The notes under the pieces: model-generated
Seen by the model: the letters and a program-made list of their open reading frames with translations, nothing else
Databases searched by the model: none
Told to the model about the DNA's origin: nothing
Assembly (NCBI RefSeq): GCF_964340395.1
Contig: NC_135557.1
Coordinates: 13,935,161-13,999,160, forward strand
Direction of reading: 5' to 3'
Length of the DNA stretch: 64,000 nt
Source: Glandiceps talaboti
Lineage: Eukaryota; Hemichordata; Enteropneusta; Spengelidae
Position numbers and translations under genes: made by a program
Shown: positions 46,601 to 59,659 of the stretch, one piece after another
Layout of the letters: each line of letters starts with the position of its first letter
Numbering within the stretch: the stretch's first letter is position 1

Positions 46601-47169
46601 GAACAATGCCAGACTACAGTACAACCATAATCTTAATAGATCTCCAAGATCTATGCTACAAAGTACAAAGGTCATATACTAAAATCACTCGCGTCTGTTT
46701 TGTTTACAACTAGCGTCAAACAGACCACGGCACAATGGTTTTCCAGTGCTTGAAATATGAACATTCCAAATTATCATTTGCCACGACCTTTTATCAATTA
46801 TGCTTGAGGATGTATATAATTATATTATTCCCCAATATTTTACTTCATTCAGCCAGAAAATACTCGTGACCTAAAGGTTATCACGATCATCTGGCGACTC
46901 ATAGTGACAAGGCCCCTTAACTTAGGTCACATACTTACCTTGGCTGAACAAAGAAAAATAAGGGGGAATGATATCTCTAATTGTCCTATTGATTCATGGA
47001 ACCATGAACAATATATTCTCCATTAATTGACAATTTCTTGATGTTACTTTTCCCCTGCAGAAATTCATAAGTGACAACATGTTTGACAAGTAGCCAAGAC
47101 ACAAGATATCTCAAAGAAGATACATGGATGGTGGCATGCCAGGAAGTATGTAATATTGTCTTGGGCAAA
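46601..47169 (+). promoter_or_regulatory. 5' flank of the FASTK-family gene
   Basis: A pyrimidine-rich acceptor (TTTTCCCCTGCAG, ending 47060) lies 110 bp upstream of the chosen start, so there is probably a non-coding first exon further left. Two in-frame ATGs follow, at 47128 and 47170; the frame begins open from 47071 without an ATG. Confidence 0.45.
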
Positions 47170-50100
47170 ATGAGAATTCTGACATTTACTGGTAGGGTGG
47201 GATCTCTTTTGAATATCACCAGGTCACTTTGCATTCGCAGAAAACCAACTAATACTTATAAACAAGGACAGAGATGTGTTAGCGTATGTGCTGCGTTGTT
47301 TTGTACCGCCAGACAGGGACGACACCATACTACATCATTATATAGTGAAAGACAGAGAGGACACCTTACTGCATCGCTATGTAGCGAAAGACAGCAGGAA
47401 CAATGCTACAGTACTAAGTCAGATATCCATGAAAATTTGACTGATTCCTTCATTGATATACCGCTCAGTTGCGTCAAACAATTACACCAAGCTGAAACTG
47501 AGACTGATGTGTTTGGTCTTTTAGAGAGACGTACTAACCCTATGACCTGTTTTCTTGCATCAACTGCTGTTACTCAGCTTTGGCATATACAGAGAGAAAA
47601 ACCTGTACATGGACGAAACATAGATGAACTCAACAATCATTGCACATACAAGGAACTTCTGAGTAATCTTGAGACAGATTTCAGTAAATGTGATAATAAT
47701 TCACTAACAAGTGCTCTCTATTCACTGCTACATCTTGATGTTGATGGCAGCAGTGTGCTCATACAAAGACTGGTACAAGAAACACATAGAAGGATGCATA
47801 ACTTTGAGTTATCAGATCTCGGAAAGTTCGCAAGCTGTTTGCGTTATTTAGGACTGTACAATAGCAGTACTGTTGGAGAAATAGCAGATATTCTGAAGGA
47901 AAGGCTGAATGAAATAACGGATGAAGATCTTCAATCATTTTCAACTCTCATGAATGCAGTCATGGATGTAAGCTCTAGAACTTTTCAGGAAGAATTAATG
48001 ATCAAAGCTCTGCAGCTTCTTGAGTTCCAATGTCTGGAAGATGGTAATATAAGAAGAATCCTTTCGGCAGTGACGGGATGCCAAAATCCTAATATGGACC
48101 TTGTAAAACGATGTATGGATCTCCTGCAGGAAAAAATTACAGAATTTGACATTAAGTGGTTGTATAAACTATATCGTTCTTGTCGTGTCTTGGTGTATCA
48201 CAACAACGACTTGAAGGAGAAATTTCTAGTCAGAGTGGAAGAACTGTTTAGTCAGTGTGATGACCTTGATGATTTATCAAAACTTTTTGAGATTGCAATT
48301 AACTATGGTCCGGGTGATCTTACTAGTAACATAGAAAATCGCGTGATTCATATATTACCAGACATGGCGCTTGCATCTTTAATACGATTATGTCGTGCTC
48401 TGAAGCAGTCAGCAAATAACTATTGGTCCAAACCTCTGATCGAAAACCTTGCTAAGGCTCTTCATAGGAAGCTACCTGAAGCTACAAAAAGCCAAGTCAC
48501 CAAGATCAGTAAGCATGGTTTGTTACTACGAAATCTCACTCCTGCCTCGGTCAGTTTTATTCAAAATAAACTTTTAGAGGAATTGAGGGACACTATTAAT
48601 CCACATGATGTTCCAAATCTACTTACTTCCCTGTCTCTGCTACCAGTTTCACTATTTGATTGTAGTGATTTAATTTTGAAGAAAGTGAAGAGTTCTCTTC
48701 ACCAGTACGACTTTAAGGAACTACATAAAGCCACTAAAGCACTTCAAAGGATCCTAAATAATCGTTACATGGACCCACACATCATAAACAAGGCCAAGTT
48801 TCAAGAAATTATACAAGAGCTGAGTCTTCGGTCACTTGATTTACTTAAGACAACAAATGTTGGTCCAAAGAGGACATCCTTGAGTTCTGTGGATGGATGC
48901 TTTGATAACGAGTTTCTCGAATGGACAGAGTTACCGCAAGTTTGTAATTTCCTGTTCTACAACCGTTACCGCTTCTCAATCGTACTTGATAACATAGCGG
49001 AAATGTTGCCAAACTATTCAAAGAGGATGTCATTGTGCCAGCTTGACAGTGTAATCTCAGCATATTCTGGACTAAACTACCACCCTTCAAATGCTGATGT
49101 ATTATATCAGGCATGCATACAGCAGTGTGTCGTCAATTTGCACCAGTCTCCAGACCCTTGTCTTATCGTCAGTGTGGCGCACCACCTAGCATTAGCACAG
49201 TACTTCCCAGAATCTATTCTGAGAACAATCTTCAGTTTGGAGTTTCTTAGGAGTCTGGATCAGATGATTGAAAGTAAGTAGTACAAATAATACCACGTTG
49301 CCCCCGACAACCATGACAATATGCAAATACAAGCTAAAGAACATTTAACATTTATTTCATTTCAAAAGCACTTCAGTTATTTAAAAAATATTCAAAAACA
49401 CTGCACAATAAGTTAAAAAATACAATACAAAAAACAATAATATACATAAGGTAAAATTAGTAAAATAAAACAATTTCCAAAAAGAGGTTTTAAAAAACAA
49501 ATACAAAGGGAAAATGAACTGTTAAAAGTTGTAAGAAAGTTTTTAAAAAGGTACGTCTTCAATCCTCTTTTAAATTGCTCCACGTCGTCTAAACATTTCA
49601 ACACTTTTGGAATGGAATTCTACAATCTTGGCCCAAAGAGGGCAAAAGCCTTATCATTCAACTTATTAGAAAATCGTGAACTATAAGATGTGACTACTAT
49701 TTGTTCTTAGCTTAAGGAAGTAGTTATATAATGGACATTGTTAAAACGGAAGAATACTTTGTGAATTCGCTATGTTAAATAAAAATTTGGATGTTAGATA
49801 AGTTGAAATATGTTGGTTTTACTTACTTTTGCTTATCAGTTCATATATCAGTAACTGGCATCGATCACATCTTAAGTGGAGGTGATGTACAAGCCTTGCT
49901 AGCAACTTCTGTAAACATGTTATTGACTGTTGTACTGCCTAGGTGTATCATAACATTTGAATTGTTAGTTGACATCATAGTTACTGCTCCATGCACTTCA
50001 CATGTATTAATTAGGTGCATGTGAGAATAAGTCAACCTTCTTGTTCTATTTTGACCCTCTAGCATCAGGTAAAATGCTATAGCAGGTACTGAGAATAAGT

Positions 50101-53100
50101 CAACCTCCTTGTTCTATTTTGACCCTCTAGCATGAGGTAAAATGGTATTGCATGTACTGAGAATAAGTCAATCTTGTTCTATTTTGACCCTCTAGCATGA
50201 GGTAAAATGCTATTGCAGGTGCTGAGAATAAGTCAACCTTCTTGTTCTATTTTGACCCTCTAGCACGGGGTAAAATGCTATTACACATTTACAGGTACTG
50301 AGAATAAGTCAACCTTCTTGTTCTATTTTGACCCTCTAGCATGAGGTAAAATGCTATTGCAGATGCTGAGAATAAGTCAACCTTCTTGTTCTATTTTGAC
50401 CCTCTAGCATGAGGTAAAATGCTATTACAGGTACTGAGAATAAGTCAACCTTCTTGTTCTATTTTGACCCTCTAGCATGAGGTAAATTTCTATTGAAGGT
50501 ACTGAGAATAAGTCAACCTTCTTGTTCTATTTTGACCCTCTAGCATGAGGTAAATGCTATTGAAGGTACTGAGAATAAGTCAACCTTCTTGTTCTATTTT
50601 GACCCTCTAGCATGAGGTAAATTTCTATTGAAGGTACTGAGAATAAGTCAACCTTCTTGTTCTATTTTGACCCTCTAGCATGAGGTAAAATGCTATTGCA
50701 GGTGCTGAGAATAAGTCAACCTTCTTGTTCTATTTTGACCCTCTAGCACGAGGTAAAATGCTATTACACATTTACAGGTACTGAGAATAAGTCAACCTTC
50801 TTGTTCTTTTTTGATCCTCTAGCATGAGGTAAAATGGTATTGCATGAACTGAGAATAAGTCAACCTTGTTCTATTTTGACCCTCTAGCATGAGGTAAAAT
50901 GCTATTGCAGATGCTGAGAATAAGTCAACCTTCTTGTTCTATTTTGACCCTCTAGCATGAGGTAAAATGCTATTACAGGTACTGAGAATAAGTCAACCTT
51001 CTTGTTCTATTTTGACCCTCTAGCATGAGGTAAAATGGTATTGCATGTACTGAGAATAAGTCAACCTTCTTGTTCTATTTTGACCCTCTAGCATGAGGTA
51101 AACTGCTATTACACATTTACAGGTACTGAGAATAAGTCAACCTTCTTGTTCTATTTTGACCCTCTAGCATGAGGTAAACTGCTATTACACATTTACAGGT
51201 ACTGAGAATAAGTCAACCTTCTTGTTCTATTTTGACCCTCTAGCATGAGGTAAAATGCTATTACAGGTACTGAGAATTGTATATCAATACAAACTGTCAA
51301 CAATACATTTAATGAAAGTTCCCCCCTAGCAAGGCTCATGCATCATGTCTGTGTAAGTTCAAAGTGATGTCAACTCTGTACTGATAAGTAAAAGTAAATG
51401 AAACCAACATTTAAGATCCAAGTTTTTTTTTTAAATGTAGTGAGTTCACAAGGTATCCTATTTCTGTACACTTATCCTTACAAAAAAGAGGTATGTAATA
51501 GTTCTACCATACCTTTTTGTTAAAGAGTTATGATTTTTTTAGTGAATGCATTTGGCAGAATTTCATTATTAAATCATTGTTAATTTTGGGTCATAGATTT
51601 ACCTGAAGGCTTTGGTAATAGCGTACAGCATAAATTACTGGAGTTGAACCGATGTGTCAAGTTAGAACGACCGGACATCAACGTGCCATGGCTTCATGAC
51701 AGCTACATTGACATTGTACAGAGAGGTAAGGCACAAACAATTTTGTTTAATAGTATTCAATGATACACTTCCTAAAAAGAAGTAAAACCATTGATGTTTT
51801 GAGTTGATACAATGTATTATTACATATGTATCAGAGATTACTTATATATATAGTAATTTTATAAAAAAGTAGGGACGATCGCACAATGTCGCACAAGCTC
51901 AATAAGCGAACATCTTTCATTTAGGACAAAAAAACCTCGCCATCCCCCTAAACAAACTATCACAAGTGCAACATCACACATTTATATATGATGTAAACCA
52001 TGATGAAAATTGTAGCAGTCACACCACTATGATCAATGCAGTGTAAAAACATGGTAAACACGAGGTTCCATACTTATGAACCTGTTTACTGAGATGATGG
52101 TAAACACATCAAAATAGTACCGTAAACCTAGCACTGGTTAGAAGTGCGAGAATGTAGAGCTTTCAATACAGCTATCGCATTGACGCCAGACCCCCTCTCC
52201 CCCCCCCCCCCCCCCCCTAAATGAGCAAATTTGATTGTTGAGCTTGTGTGACATTGTCTGATCATCCCTAAATCTGTTAGTTTTCTGACAGGAGAAATAA
52301 AGTTGCTTTGGGCTGTTTCACACTTAGTGTATCTTACAATTGTAATATTATTCATTTTTTAAGATTTACACCACCCCAGGAAATTTTTATGTAAATTTCA
52401 GGGTGTGGAGAGTCATTAATGATTTTACATCACCTTTGTAGTGCACGATAAATATTCATGTTTCGTTAAGTGTTTACCTTTAAACAATATAGTCATGAAT
52501 ATTCATGTTCTGCTATAAGGCCTTTCTAAAAATCGCCAATGATGGCGCGCTACTTCCTGTCTGTGTGTACCTAGGGGGTATACATGGTATAGGTTACTCG
52601 GTTAATCATAGCGCACACACTGCTGCTTTCCTTGATGTCTGAACAATACAAAAAAACATCCGTGATTGTTGTCTGTAGATTCCCATGAGCCAATTCTTGT
52701 ACATGGCAAGGAGCTGCACTGAATGACCTGCACTGAATAAACAATGACAAAGGAACACTTATCATTATAATAATTTTATTTTTTTGACAATCGTGCATGA
52801 TATAAGTAATGTAAAATCATGAAACGAGTCTCCAAAACCCAAAAGTTTACAAACATGATTTTAATTCCTGGAGTAGAGCTTGCTTTTAAACTTTGTTAAA
52901 TTGAAAATTGAAGGAAATAAAACAAAGTCCCAAATTCATTCTTTTTATTTGTACACAGGTAAATACACAAAATCAGCTGTAGTGAAAGGTATTGGAGGAT
53001 ACTTATCCAGTGTCTTAGGGGGTCCTCAGTACCTCAGGAAAAGTGTCCTGACACCTTACCTGTACTCCCTAAGTGAGTATTAAAATTGCATTTAAGTACT

Positions 53101-54658
53101 TTTGTATTTAAAACTGTAATTGTCGTAATTTTCTTTTTCTGTAATAAATGGTGCAGAAATAGCTTTAATCTGTGAGAAATTTAGTACATCAGTGAGCTTA
53201 AGAAGGATATAATTATCATACAGCCTCTGACTTTGAAGTGCACAAATCAGGCTGCTTATTAAACATGATGCTAACTTATGGTTATCATGTTTATTAGACT
53301 AGGGACCCATTGCAACCCTATGATAAACACACTTAGACCATTCAGTTGATACCCATCAGAGTCATAATGGTGGTGTCCTGTAATTTGGAAAAAATCATGT
53401 CTAGTTTTATGGCTGAAATCCATCTTATAAAATCAAATTAGTCTGACTAGTTATATAAAGGCTCTCTCACGCACACTAGCCTGTCCAGGGCTGTATGTCA
53501 TTTACATGATGTAATTTCATTTAATTAACAGGTTTTGAAGCCATTCTGTCATCAGATAACACCCCTCTGGTGTGTTCAGAGTATGGCAGTGTCTTAAATA
53601 TGAAACACCACAACCCTGGCAACTCACAGTGGGGAGTACAGACAAAAGAACTACCTTCTGGAGCACAAAGGTAAGCAGTCTAAAAAACTGTGTTTCTGTC
53701 ACAATAACGCACATCTATTAATTTTGTGGTGGTGCAAATATGAATGAGAATGTTCAAAATCAATATTTTTCCCTACTTAGCACACATTATGCTTGTGTAG
53801 GTATATATTACCTAAGGGTTTGTCCATACTCATCATGCAACTTGCAACAAGGTCCCCTTAGGCAGGGCTTGAAATTAGCTTTTTTATTTGGTAGTCCTAG
53901 TGGGTTTCCAATTTCAGAAAATGGAGACCTATGGTTTCATATTCCTGAACTGAAAACAGAGTTCCTGTATTGGAAATGTATGCATCATTAAAATACTTTT
54001 ATGTCCATAAATCTTCCATCCTTTAAATCACCACTTATCAGTGGTAGATTGAGTGGGCTACCAGCTGCAAATTATGATAGTCCCATGACAAGAATTGGTA
54101 GTCTGTGGACATGGGACTACTGTTAATTTCAAGCCCTGTTAGGGCTCTCATATTATCCTTGGCTGAACATATTGGGAAAATATTGGGAATAGATTGGGAA
54201 TAATGTTTGGGAAAATATTGGGAATAATACATTTATCTTTTTAGAGTATATGTAGGTATGTATGTGTATATATATTACTTACATACATTCGTATAGCCAT
54301 CCATTCTCCCTATATTCTTACTACTATGCTTTATTTCAAAAGCTAAGGCCCCGGCCCATCGCACCAAAAATTTTACATTACAGTAGAGAAGAAAGAGAAA
54401 AATGAAGTGAATATCATTCTTCTAATAATCAACAAAAAAATACATAAAGGAAAAATAAGGCAGGAGAGAACATATACATTACATCTATGTTTGCTGAACA
54501 AAACTAGTCCGAGTGTTAAAAAATTGATGAACGAAAACTGATAGTTTGTACTGAACTACTTCATTTAGTAAGGAAAAACATTTTTAGCACAACTGAACTG
54601 AGGTTCAGTAGTGCTATAGGGATCGCCCGGCGTCTGGCTGTCTGTCTGTCTGTCTGTC

Positions 54659-54698
<40 letters not shown>

Positions 54699-55383
54699 TA
54701 AACAACTTAAACTCAAAAACTGCTGAACCGATTGCCATGATATTTGGTGGGTCCATTACCTTGGGTGTCTAGTTGGGAAATTGGCGGTATTTTTCTTTCA
54801 TGGGGTGAACGTTAATCCATGTTTCCTATATTTTTTCCCGAAGAGAGGTTTGTTTGCCATTTGGAGACTAGGAAGGGCGATTTTGTTGCCATGTTGCTGT
54901 GTTTGTACCATTTCTGCATAAAATAAAAGTGTTAGGGGTGTGATTTTCATTTCATTTAAATGTCGTTCAGCAAACGCAAATTTCAATTGTTTCCATAGTT
55001 ACCTTTTTGTCAGGAGAATGCAGCCATAAATTAAATTGAAAAGAAACATACTGATAAGCTTCCTGAGTCCCCTTACAATTCTAAATCCGAGTGACACCCA
55101 TTTGAATCACATGAATTGATAATTTATATTTCGTTTGTTGACAGGGTTGCCATTGACTACAGAGGAGCAAAAAGTTATTGTAGCAATGCGCATTATCCAT
55201 TGGGTTCGCAGGAGATGAAACGACGTCATCTGGAAATTCTAGGATATCGATATGTGACGGTTAGTTTTGTTACACCATCTTTGTCAGGGTTTAAATGATT
55301 TAACACTTTATGGAGATATTGAAGTTATTAGAATATGCACTTTATATAATTCATAGCATTTAATGTAGTTAAACACACACATG

Positions 55384-55417
<34 letters not shown>

Positions 55418-55431
55418 CATACATTCATACA

Positions 55432-55465
<34 letters not shown>

Positions 55466-55663
55466 CATATATACATACATACATACATACATATATACAT
55501 ACATTCATACATACATACATACATACACATGTACATACATACATACATACATACATATATACATACATTCATACATACATACATACATACATTCATACAT
55601 ACATACATACATACATACACATGTACATACACACTTGTACACATATACATACATACATACATA

Positions 55664-55708
<45 letters not shown>

Positions 55709-55891
55709 ATACATACCTACTCAGGCACATACCTTAATGTCCACCGACTAGCTACACTCACATACATACACATACACTTATTATAAATATCTATTTTCCA
55801 GATTCCTCACTTTGAGTGGAACTCAATGGTTCTATCATCTACAGAAGATTATGAAAACTACCTGAGAAATAAAATATTCCACCACAAATGA
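47170..55891 (+). CDS. FASTK-family mitochondrial RNA-binding protein with RAP domain
   Basis: Six coding exons: 47170-49273, 51597-51725, 52959-53072, 53532-53670, 55145-55259, 55802-55891 (stop TGA). The frame is closed at 896 residues. The N-terminus from the 47170 ATG (MRILTFTGRVGSLL, then Arg/Lys-rich with no acids for ~30 residues) reads as a mitochondrial targeting peptide; 47128 would add 14 residues. The long first exon is helical and repeat-like, as in FASTK proteins. The last two exons encode a RAP domain (~830-890): VAIDYRGAKSYC, MKRRHLEILGYRYVTIPHFEW, then EDYENYLRNKI. FASTK proteins act in mitochondrial RNA processing and stability. Length is closest to FASTKD1 (human ~850), but I do not assign the paralogue. 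Intron 1 contains satellite copy B. Confidence 0.9.
49274..50034. other. 5' part of FASTK-gene intron 1
   Basis: AT-rich intron sequence. The segment 49340-49700 (CACTTCAGTTATTTAAAAAA, CACGTCGTCTAAACATTTCA, CAATCTTGGCCCAAAGAGGG) reads like an old dispersed element, but I have no second copy in the window. Confidence 0.35.
50035..51283 (-). repeat. 68-bp satellite array, copy B (about 18 units, inverted)
   Basis: Units AATAAGTCAACCTTCTTGTT, CTATTTTGACCCTCTAGCAT, GAGGTAAAATGCTATT and CAGGTACTGAG are the reverse complement of the array at 1905-3077. Some units carry an extra ACACATTTA before the AGGTACTGAG part. It lies within FASTK intron 1, so it would be transcribed in pre-mRNA. Confidence 0.95.
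51284..51596. other. 3' part of FASTK-gene intron 1
   Basis: Unique AT-rich intron sequence up to the acceptor GGGTCATAG. Nothing else seen. Confidence 0.5.
52519..52662 (+). repeat. dispersed ~145-bp repeat, copy 2
   Basis: Same orientation and nearly the same sequence as 15562-15703. It lies in FASTK-gene intron 2. Confidence 0.9.
53863..54138. mobile_element. hAT-like MITE with 5-bp target duplication
   Basis: A 276-bp element with perfect 15-bp inverted ends: CAGGGCTTGAAATTA at 53863-53877 and TAATTTCAAGCCCTG at 54124-54138. The 5-bp direct repeat TTAGG flanks both ends exactly. The CAGGGCTTGAAATT end is typical of hAT-derived elements. It lies in the fourth FASTK-gene intron (53671-55144). 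No coding capacity. Confidence 0.88.
54590..54810. repeat. dispersed repeat with (CTGT)n/(GT)n core
   Basis: AACTGAGGTTCAGTAGTGCT and ATAGGGATCGCCCGGCGTCT lead into CTGT and GT units. Then TTAAACTCAAAAACTGCTGA, ACCGATTGCCATGATATTTG follows. It reads as a dispersed element with a built-in microsatellite; only one copy is in this window, so this is a weak call. Confidence 0.5.
55377..55765. repeat. (ACAT)n/(AC)n microsatellite
   Basis: Fills most of the last FASTK-gene intron and ends about 35 bp before the final exon's acceptor. ORFs on both strands are artefacts. Confidence 0.97.
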
Positions 55892-56017
55892 TGAGAACTC
55901 AATATATTTACAATATTATAAACAAACTCACAACATTTTACTCAATTCTATAGATCATATATCATATTGATAATTTTCTTCTCTTTTGGCCTATCAAATA
56001 TTTAGAACTGACAAGAT

Positions 56018-56357
56018 TTTAAAGTGGCCATATGGATTGAGAATTTATTGTGGATTTTTAATTTCTAAAACAATTTTATAGTTTCCTTCTTGAAAAATCA
56101 ATGTCACACAACATGTGCCAAGTCCTTGTTTGTAACTCAATAAATTGAAAAAAGATTAATAATGTTTGTTATTGTACGTACAATAAAAAACTTTTCACAT
56201 GTTTTGCTTTAACTTTTTGCAATGTATTGAATTAAAATAAGACTTTGTCAGTATTGATTCACATTGATTTTTTCAAGTAGAAAGCCATGATAAAAATGTT
56301 TTACAAATTGAAAGTTCAAAGTAAATACCTAATCCTCGTCCATATGGCCACTTTAAA
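56018..56357. mobile_element. palindromic MITE, GTGGCCATATGG family, copy 2 (complete)
   Basis: Ends TTTAAAGTGGCCATATGG and CCATATGGCCACTTTAAA are exact inverted repeats, each with TTAA at the border. The halves are imperfect reverse complements throughout. It lies ~130 bp after the FASTK stop codon. Here the family's CTCAATACATT reads CTCAATAAATT, creating AATAAA at 56139-56144, a possible poly(A) signal for the FASTK gene. Confidence 0.88.
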
Positions 56358-56649
56358 ATTTGTAATATGTGAATTGAGTACATGGCTATCACACAGAGGA
56401 GAATGTACACTAGAAAGGTCTGTTGACTGTAAAACGAACTGAAGGTGTGCTGATTATCTGTACATTGGTACCTCTAGAGGGCACTGTTCATCAGAACGGT
56501 CTGGTGATGTCGTATATATTAATGAGATGAAGGTGTATTGCATTATGATACATGAAGCGGAATGAGTCGAGTCACTGACTTGAAATCTTCATGTCTCAAG
56601 CCTTGCTATTTCCTTCTTGAAGTCCTTAGGGACGAGTTTTACAATGATC

Positions 56650-56870
56650 GTGACCAAGTCAACACGGCTGTTGTAATGGGGACCTTGTAGGATGTAGGCT
56701 GTGGTGTGAAGGATGTATTAAAGTCGATGTATGTTACAAGACTGCAATGGATTGTTTACTGTCCAGGGAGTTGAAATATATAGGACTATTGTGCCAGAAT
56801 AGGGCCAGGGGAAGTAACTGTATAAATCAAAGTTTGAAAAAACTGTTTTGGAAAGTGATAAAGAAAATTC
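56650..56870 (+). mobile_element. degraded tRNA-derived SINE, opposite orientation
   Basis: Reverse-complement match to the SINE body: GGGGACCTTGTAGGATGTAG, GCAATGGATTGTTTACTGTC, CAGGGAGTTGAAATATATAG, TTGTGCCAGAATAGGGCCAG. The head is lost. It is the only copy in this orientation. Confidence 0.65.
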
Positions 56871-56913
56871 AGAAAACATATTATAATGATTATTGTACTA
56901 GTGTTTGATGAAA

Positions 56914-57755
56914 GACATACTACCCTGGCAATCTAGGTTTCGGTTTACAACTAAAACATTGAGGGATCACCAAACAACTGTGCATATCATACACATTTTA
57001 TGTTCCCTAAGAACAATTTAGTTAGATAAGAAAAAGGCTTCCTACAGACCACTCAATACAAGCATAAACAACACCACACTCCTGCTGACAAACAGGCACT
57101 GTGTGCGCACACACATATCACTTGTAACTTTGAATCAATACACTTGTATGTGTCAAAATCTAAGCCTGCAATGTGATGACTTTCAATAGCTTGTTTGTTC
57201 CAAGGACAATGTGTGTGTGTGTGTGTGTGTCTGTGTATCAGTTTGGGTTGGTTTACATAAAATGCGTATGATGCGCACAGTCGTGCGGCGATCCCTCGAT
57301 TTTTTAGTTTTAGTTAAGGTGCACACAAACTAAAACTATTGTTGTTCAATGTGAAAGATTTACGTTAACGGATGATACCGGTGACTCTGTTTTGCGAATC
57401 TAATTACGCTTGTGATCAAGATCATGTGGACATTGGAAGTCCCCAAAATATACACTACAAGATCATGGAAGTATCAGAAAAACTACCTTGCTGTGAGTTT
57501 AAACAGACGTCATTCAATTGCTTTTGTCAACATGTTGTAACAAGACTTTCAGGTTGTGTCTAAGTAAACGGAGAACTAGATTGCCAGAGTAGTATATGTC
57601 AATAATGTAGACCTAGCTTGCCAGAGTAGTATGTGTCAATAATGTAGACCTAGCTTGCCAGAGTAGTATGTGTCAATAATGTAGACCTAGGTTGCCAGAG
57701 TAGTATGTGTCAATAACGTAGACCTAGCTTGCCAGAGTAGTATATATCAATACAT
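56914..57755. mobile_element. TIR element whose right end is amplified as a 37-bp tandem array
   Basis: Left end at 56914-56948 (GACATACTACCCTGGCAATC, TAGGTTTCGGTTTAC) is the inverted form of the right end at 57564-57600 (GTAAACGGAGAACTAGATTG, CCAGAGTAGTATATGTC). From 57581 to 57755 the right-end sequence TTGCCAGAGTAGTATGTGTC plus AATAATGTAGACCTAGC is repeated about 4.5 times with a 37-bp period. The 63-codon ORF inside (57372) has no recognisable transposase feature. Confidence 0.75.
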
Positions 57756-58939
57756 TTACACCTACATGGATATAGAGACAAATGTAGCTTTGTCACTTTT
57801 CTGCTAAGCTAGTACGCTGATTTACAAAATGTATACAATTTATAAGCATGTCTTTTAGGAAAATGCAATAAAATTTCTGTTTACGAATTCTTGTCATTGT
57901 TGATGTTTGAAGTGTATGCAAGTAGCTTATATTATACTTCACATGGTTTTCACATTTGAGGGTGAACATATTTTCTGTTTTTTTTGTTTCTCCTTACTTT
58001 TTCATAGCAAATATGGGTCAGACAGCCGATTAAAAAAAAAGGAAAAATTAAAAAATCATCTTTATTTTTCTCTGCATCTCCTTTTTCTCCTCTCTATCTT
58101 CCTTTTATTGTATTCCTGGTAAACCCTTTCCCAGCTTCTCTACGCAATTGCCATGTTCTCAGCCCCCCCCCCCCCCCATTTGAATAACTTCCATGATGAA
58201 AGAAATACTCTGTTCATGAACAGCTATCATTGCCGCCATAACTGTAGATGATGTCAACAGTCCAACACTTGCTTATTCTGGCCAGAGAGGGCACTGTCCC
58301 CACGAAAAATATTAAGAATGGGCGAAAATAAAAATATGTTTGTATTTTGATGTCAGATCTGAAAATTTGGGTTGGTTGGGTCATGAGAAACCGACAATAA
58401 AATAGGGTCAAGCTAACCTGTGGAGAAAGGTAAAAACACAACTGAGAACAGGATGGTCTCAACAAAACTTAACTCAATTGGTTTCCAAAAGCTAGCTTTC
58501 ACTCTGTTGACAGAGAATCATCAGGTCAGTAAGAGAAGACTTGCATGTGTTTTCCCTATGGAAACTTAGTTAGAGAGCCGCCATATTGGATAATAAAGCC
58601 GCCATATTGGATTTGCGCCCTCAACGACCAGGATATACATAACCAATGCAAAGCGGTATCTATATGATATTGCTTTTGTGAGAATACTTGAATAATTAGT
58701 AAGACCAGAAAACAATAGATCACAACAAAACCCTTGCAGAAATCATTAAAAAAAAAAAGACAAGTTTTCTTCTCAAAATATCGCTTTATTTTGACTGCTT
58801 AGGAAAAACTTTGTCAAATGAATGCTACGAATATGAAAAGTTATGATAACTACAAATATGACCTGAATTATTTACAAAGCAATCAATTGGATATCAGTTT
58901 TATCTACTCTCAATACAAATATTTTTTGTAATGGCAGGT
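57756..58939. other. no gene seen
   Basis: Intergenic between convergent FASTK and nicastrin genes. A C-run lies near 58164-58179. There is a short direct repeat 'GCCGCCATATTGGAT' at about 58576 and 58600. Confidence 0.45.
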
Positions 58940-59290
58940 ATCCAAGAATGTTATTCTGGCACACTTCAAAGACTAATTTATACTGACACCTGTCCAAAAT
59001 ATTCTGGCACATGTCCAAGAATAATATTATTCTGGCGCCTGTCCAAGAATGTTATTGTGCCATATATCCATGAATAATATTTTGTCACATGTCCCAAGAA
59101 TATTATTCTGGCACACATCCAAGAATATTATTCTGGCACCTGTCCAAGAATATTATTGTGCCATATAGCCATGAATATTATTTTGTCACATGTCCCAAGA
59201 ATATCATTCTGGCACACATCCAAGAATATCATTCTGGCACATGTCCAAGAATGTTATTCTGCCATATATCCAAGAATATTGTGGTACATA
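58940..59290. repeat. ~25-bp degenerate tandem repeat, about 13 units
   Basis: Units of the form ATTATTCTGGCACATGTCCA AGAAT with many substitutions. The two plus-strand ORFs of 60 and 98 codons across it are by-products. Confidence 0.9.
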
Positions 59291-59659
59291 GTCAAGAATT
59301 TAGTCAAGGGAGTTTCCAGAAATGCTGCTTCTCCCTAGTATATGATTTTACAGTTCTTATAGCCAATTACATAATTTTATTATAATTTGAACAGAATCCA
59401 CTTTTTGGTAGCTACTTGACAAACCTTTTTTGACTATACTAAACTTTCAGCTCTTCCCCATATGATACAATTTCCCATTATCAATTGGCTACAAGCAGAA
59501 TCCGAGTACATGATTATGGGAGACGGAACTGTCTAAATATCAAATAACATCTTAAAAGCACTGTACACAACACATTGCCTCACCTTTGAGGATCAAATGT
59601 GGACTGACTTGTGAAAATGGGTTGTAGCACTCAGTAAAAAGGTTGCCAATGAAATTACA

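Noticed and set aside
47071-47169. FASTK reading frame starting at 47071
   Set aside because: The codon there is GTG, not ATG; a eukaryotic start at 47170 (or 47128) is more likely, and the 47170 start gives a good mitochondrial presequence.
57372-57563. Cys-rich 63-residue peptide gene
   Set aside because: It lies inside a TIR element, with no signal peptide and no recognisable domain.
59089-59385. 98-codon plus-strand ORF (SQEYYSGTHPRI repeats)
   Set aside because: It is read out of a degenerate 25-bp tandem repeat and has no supporting signal.
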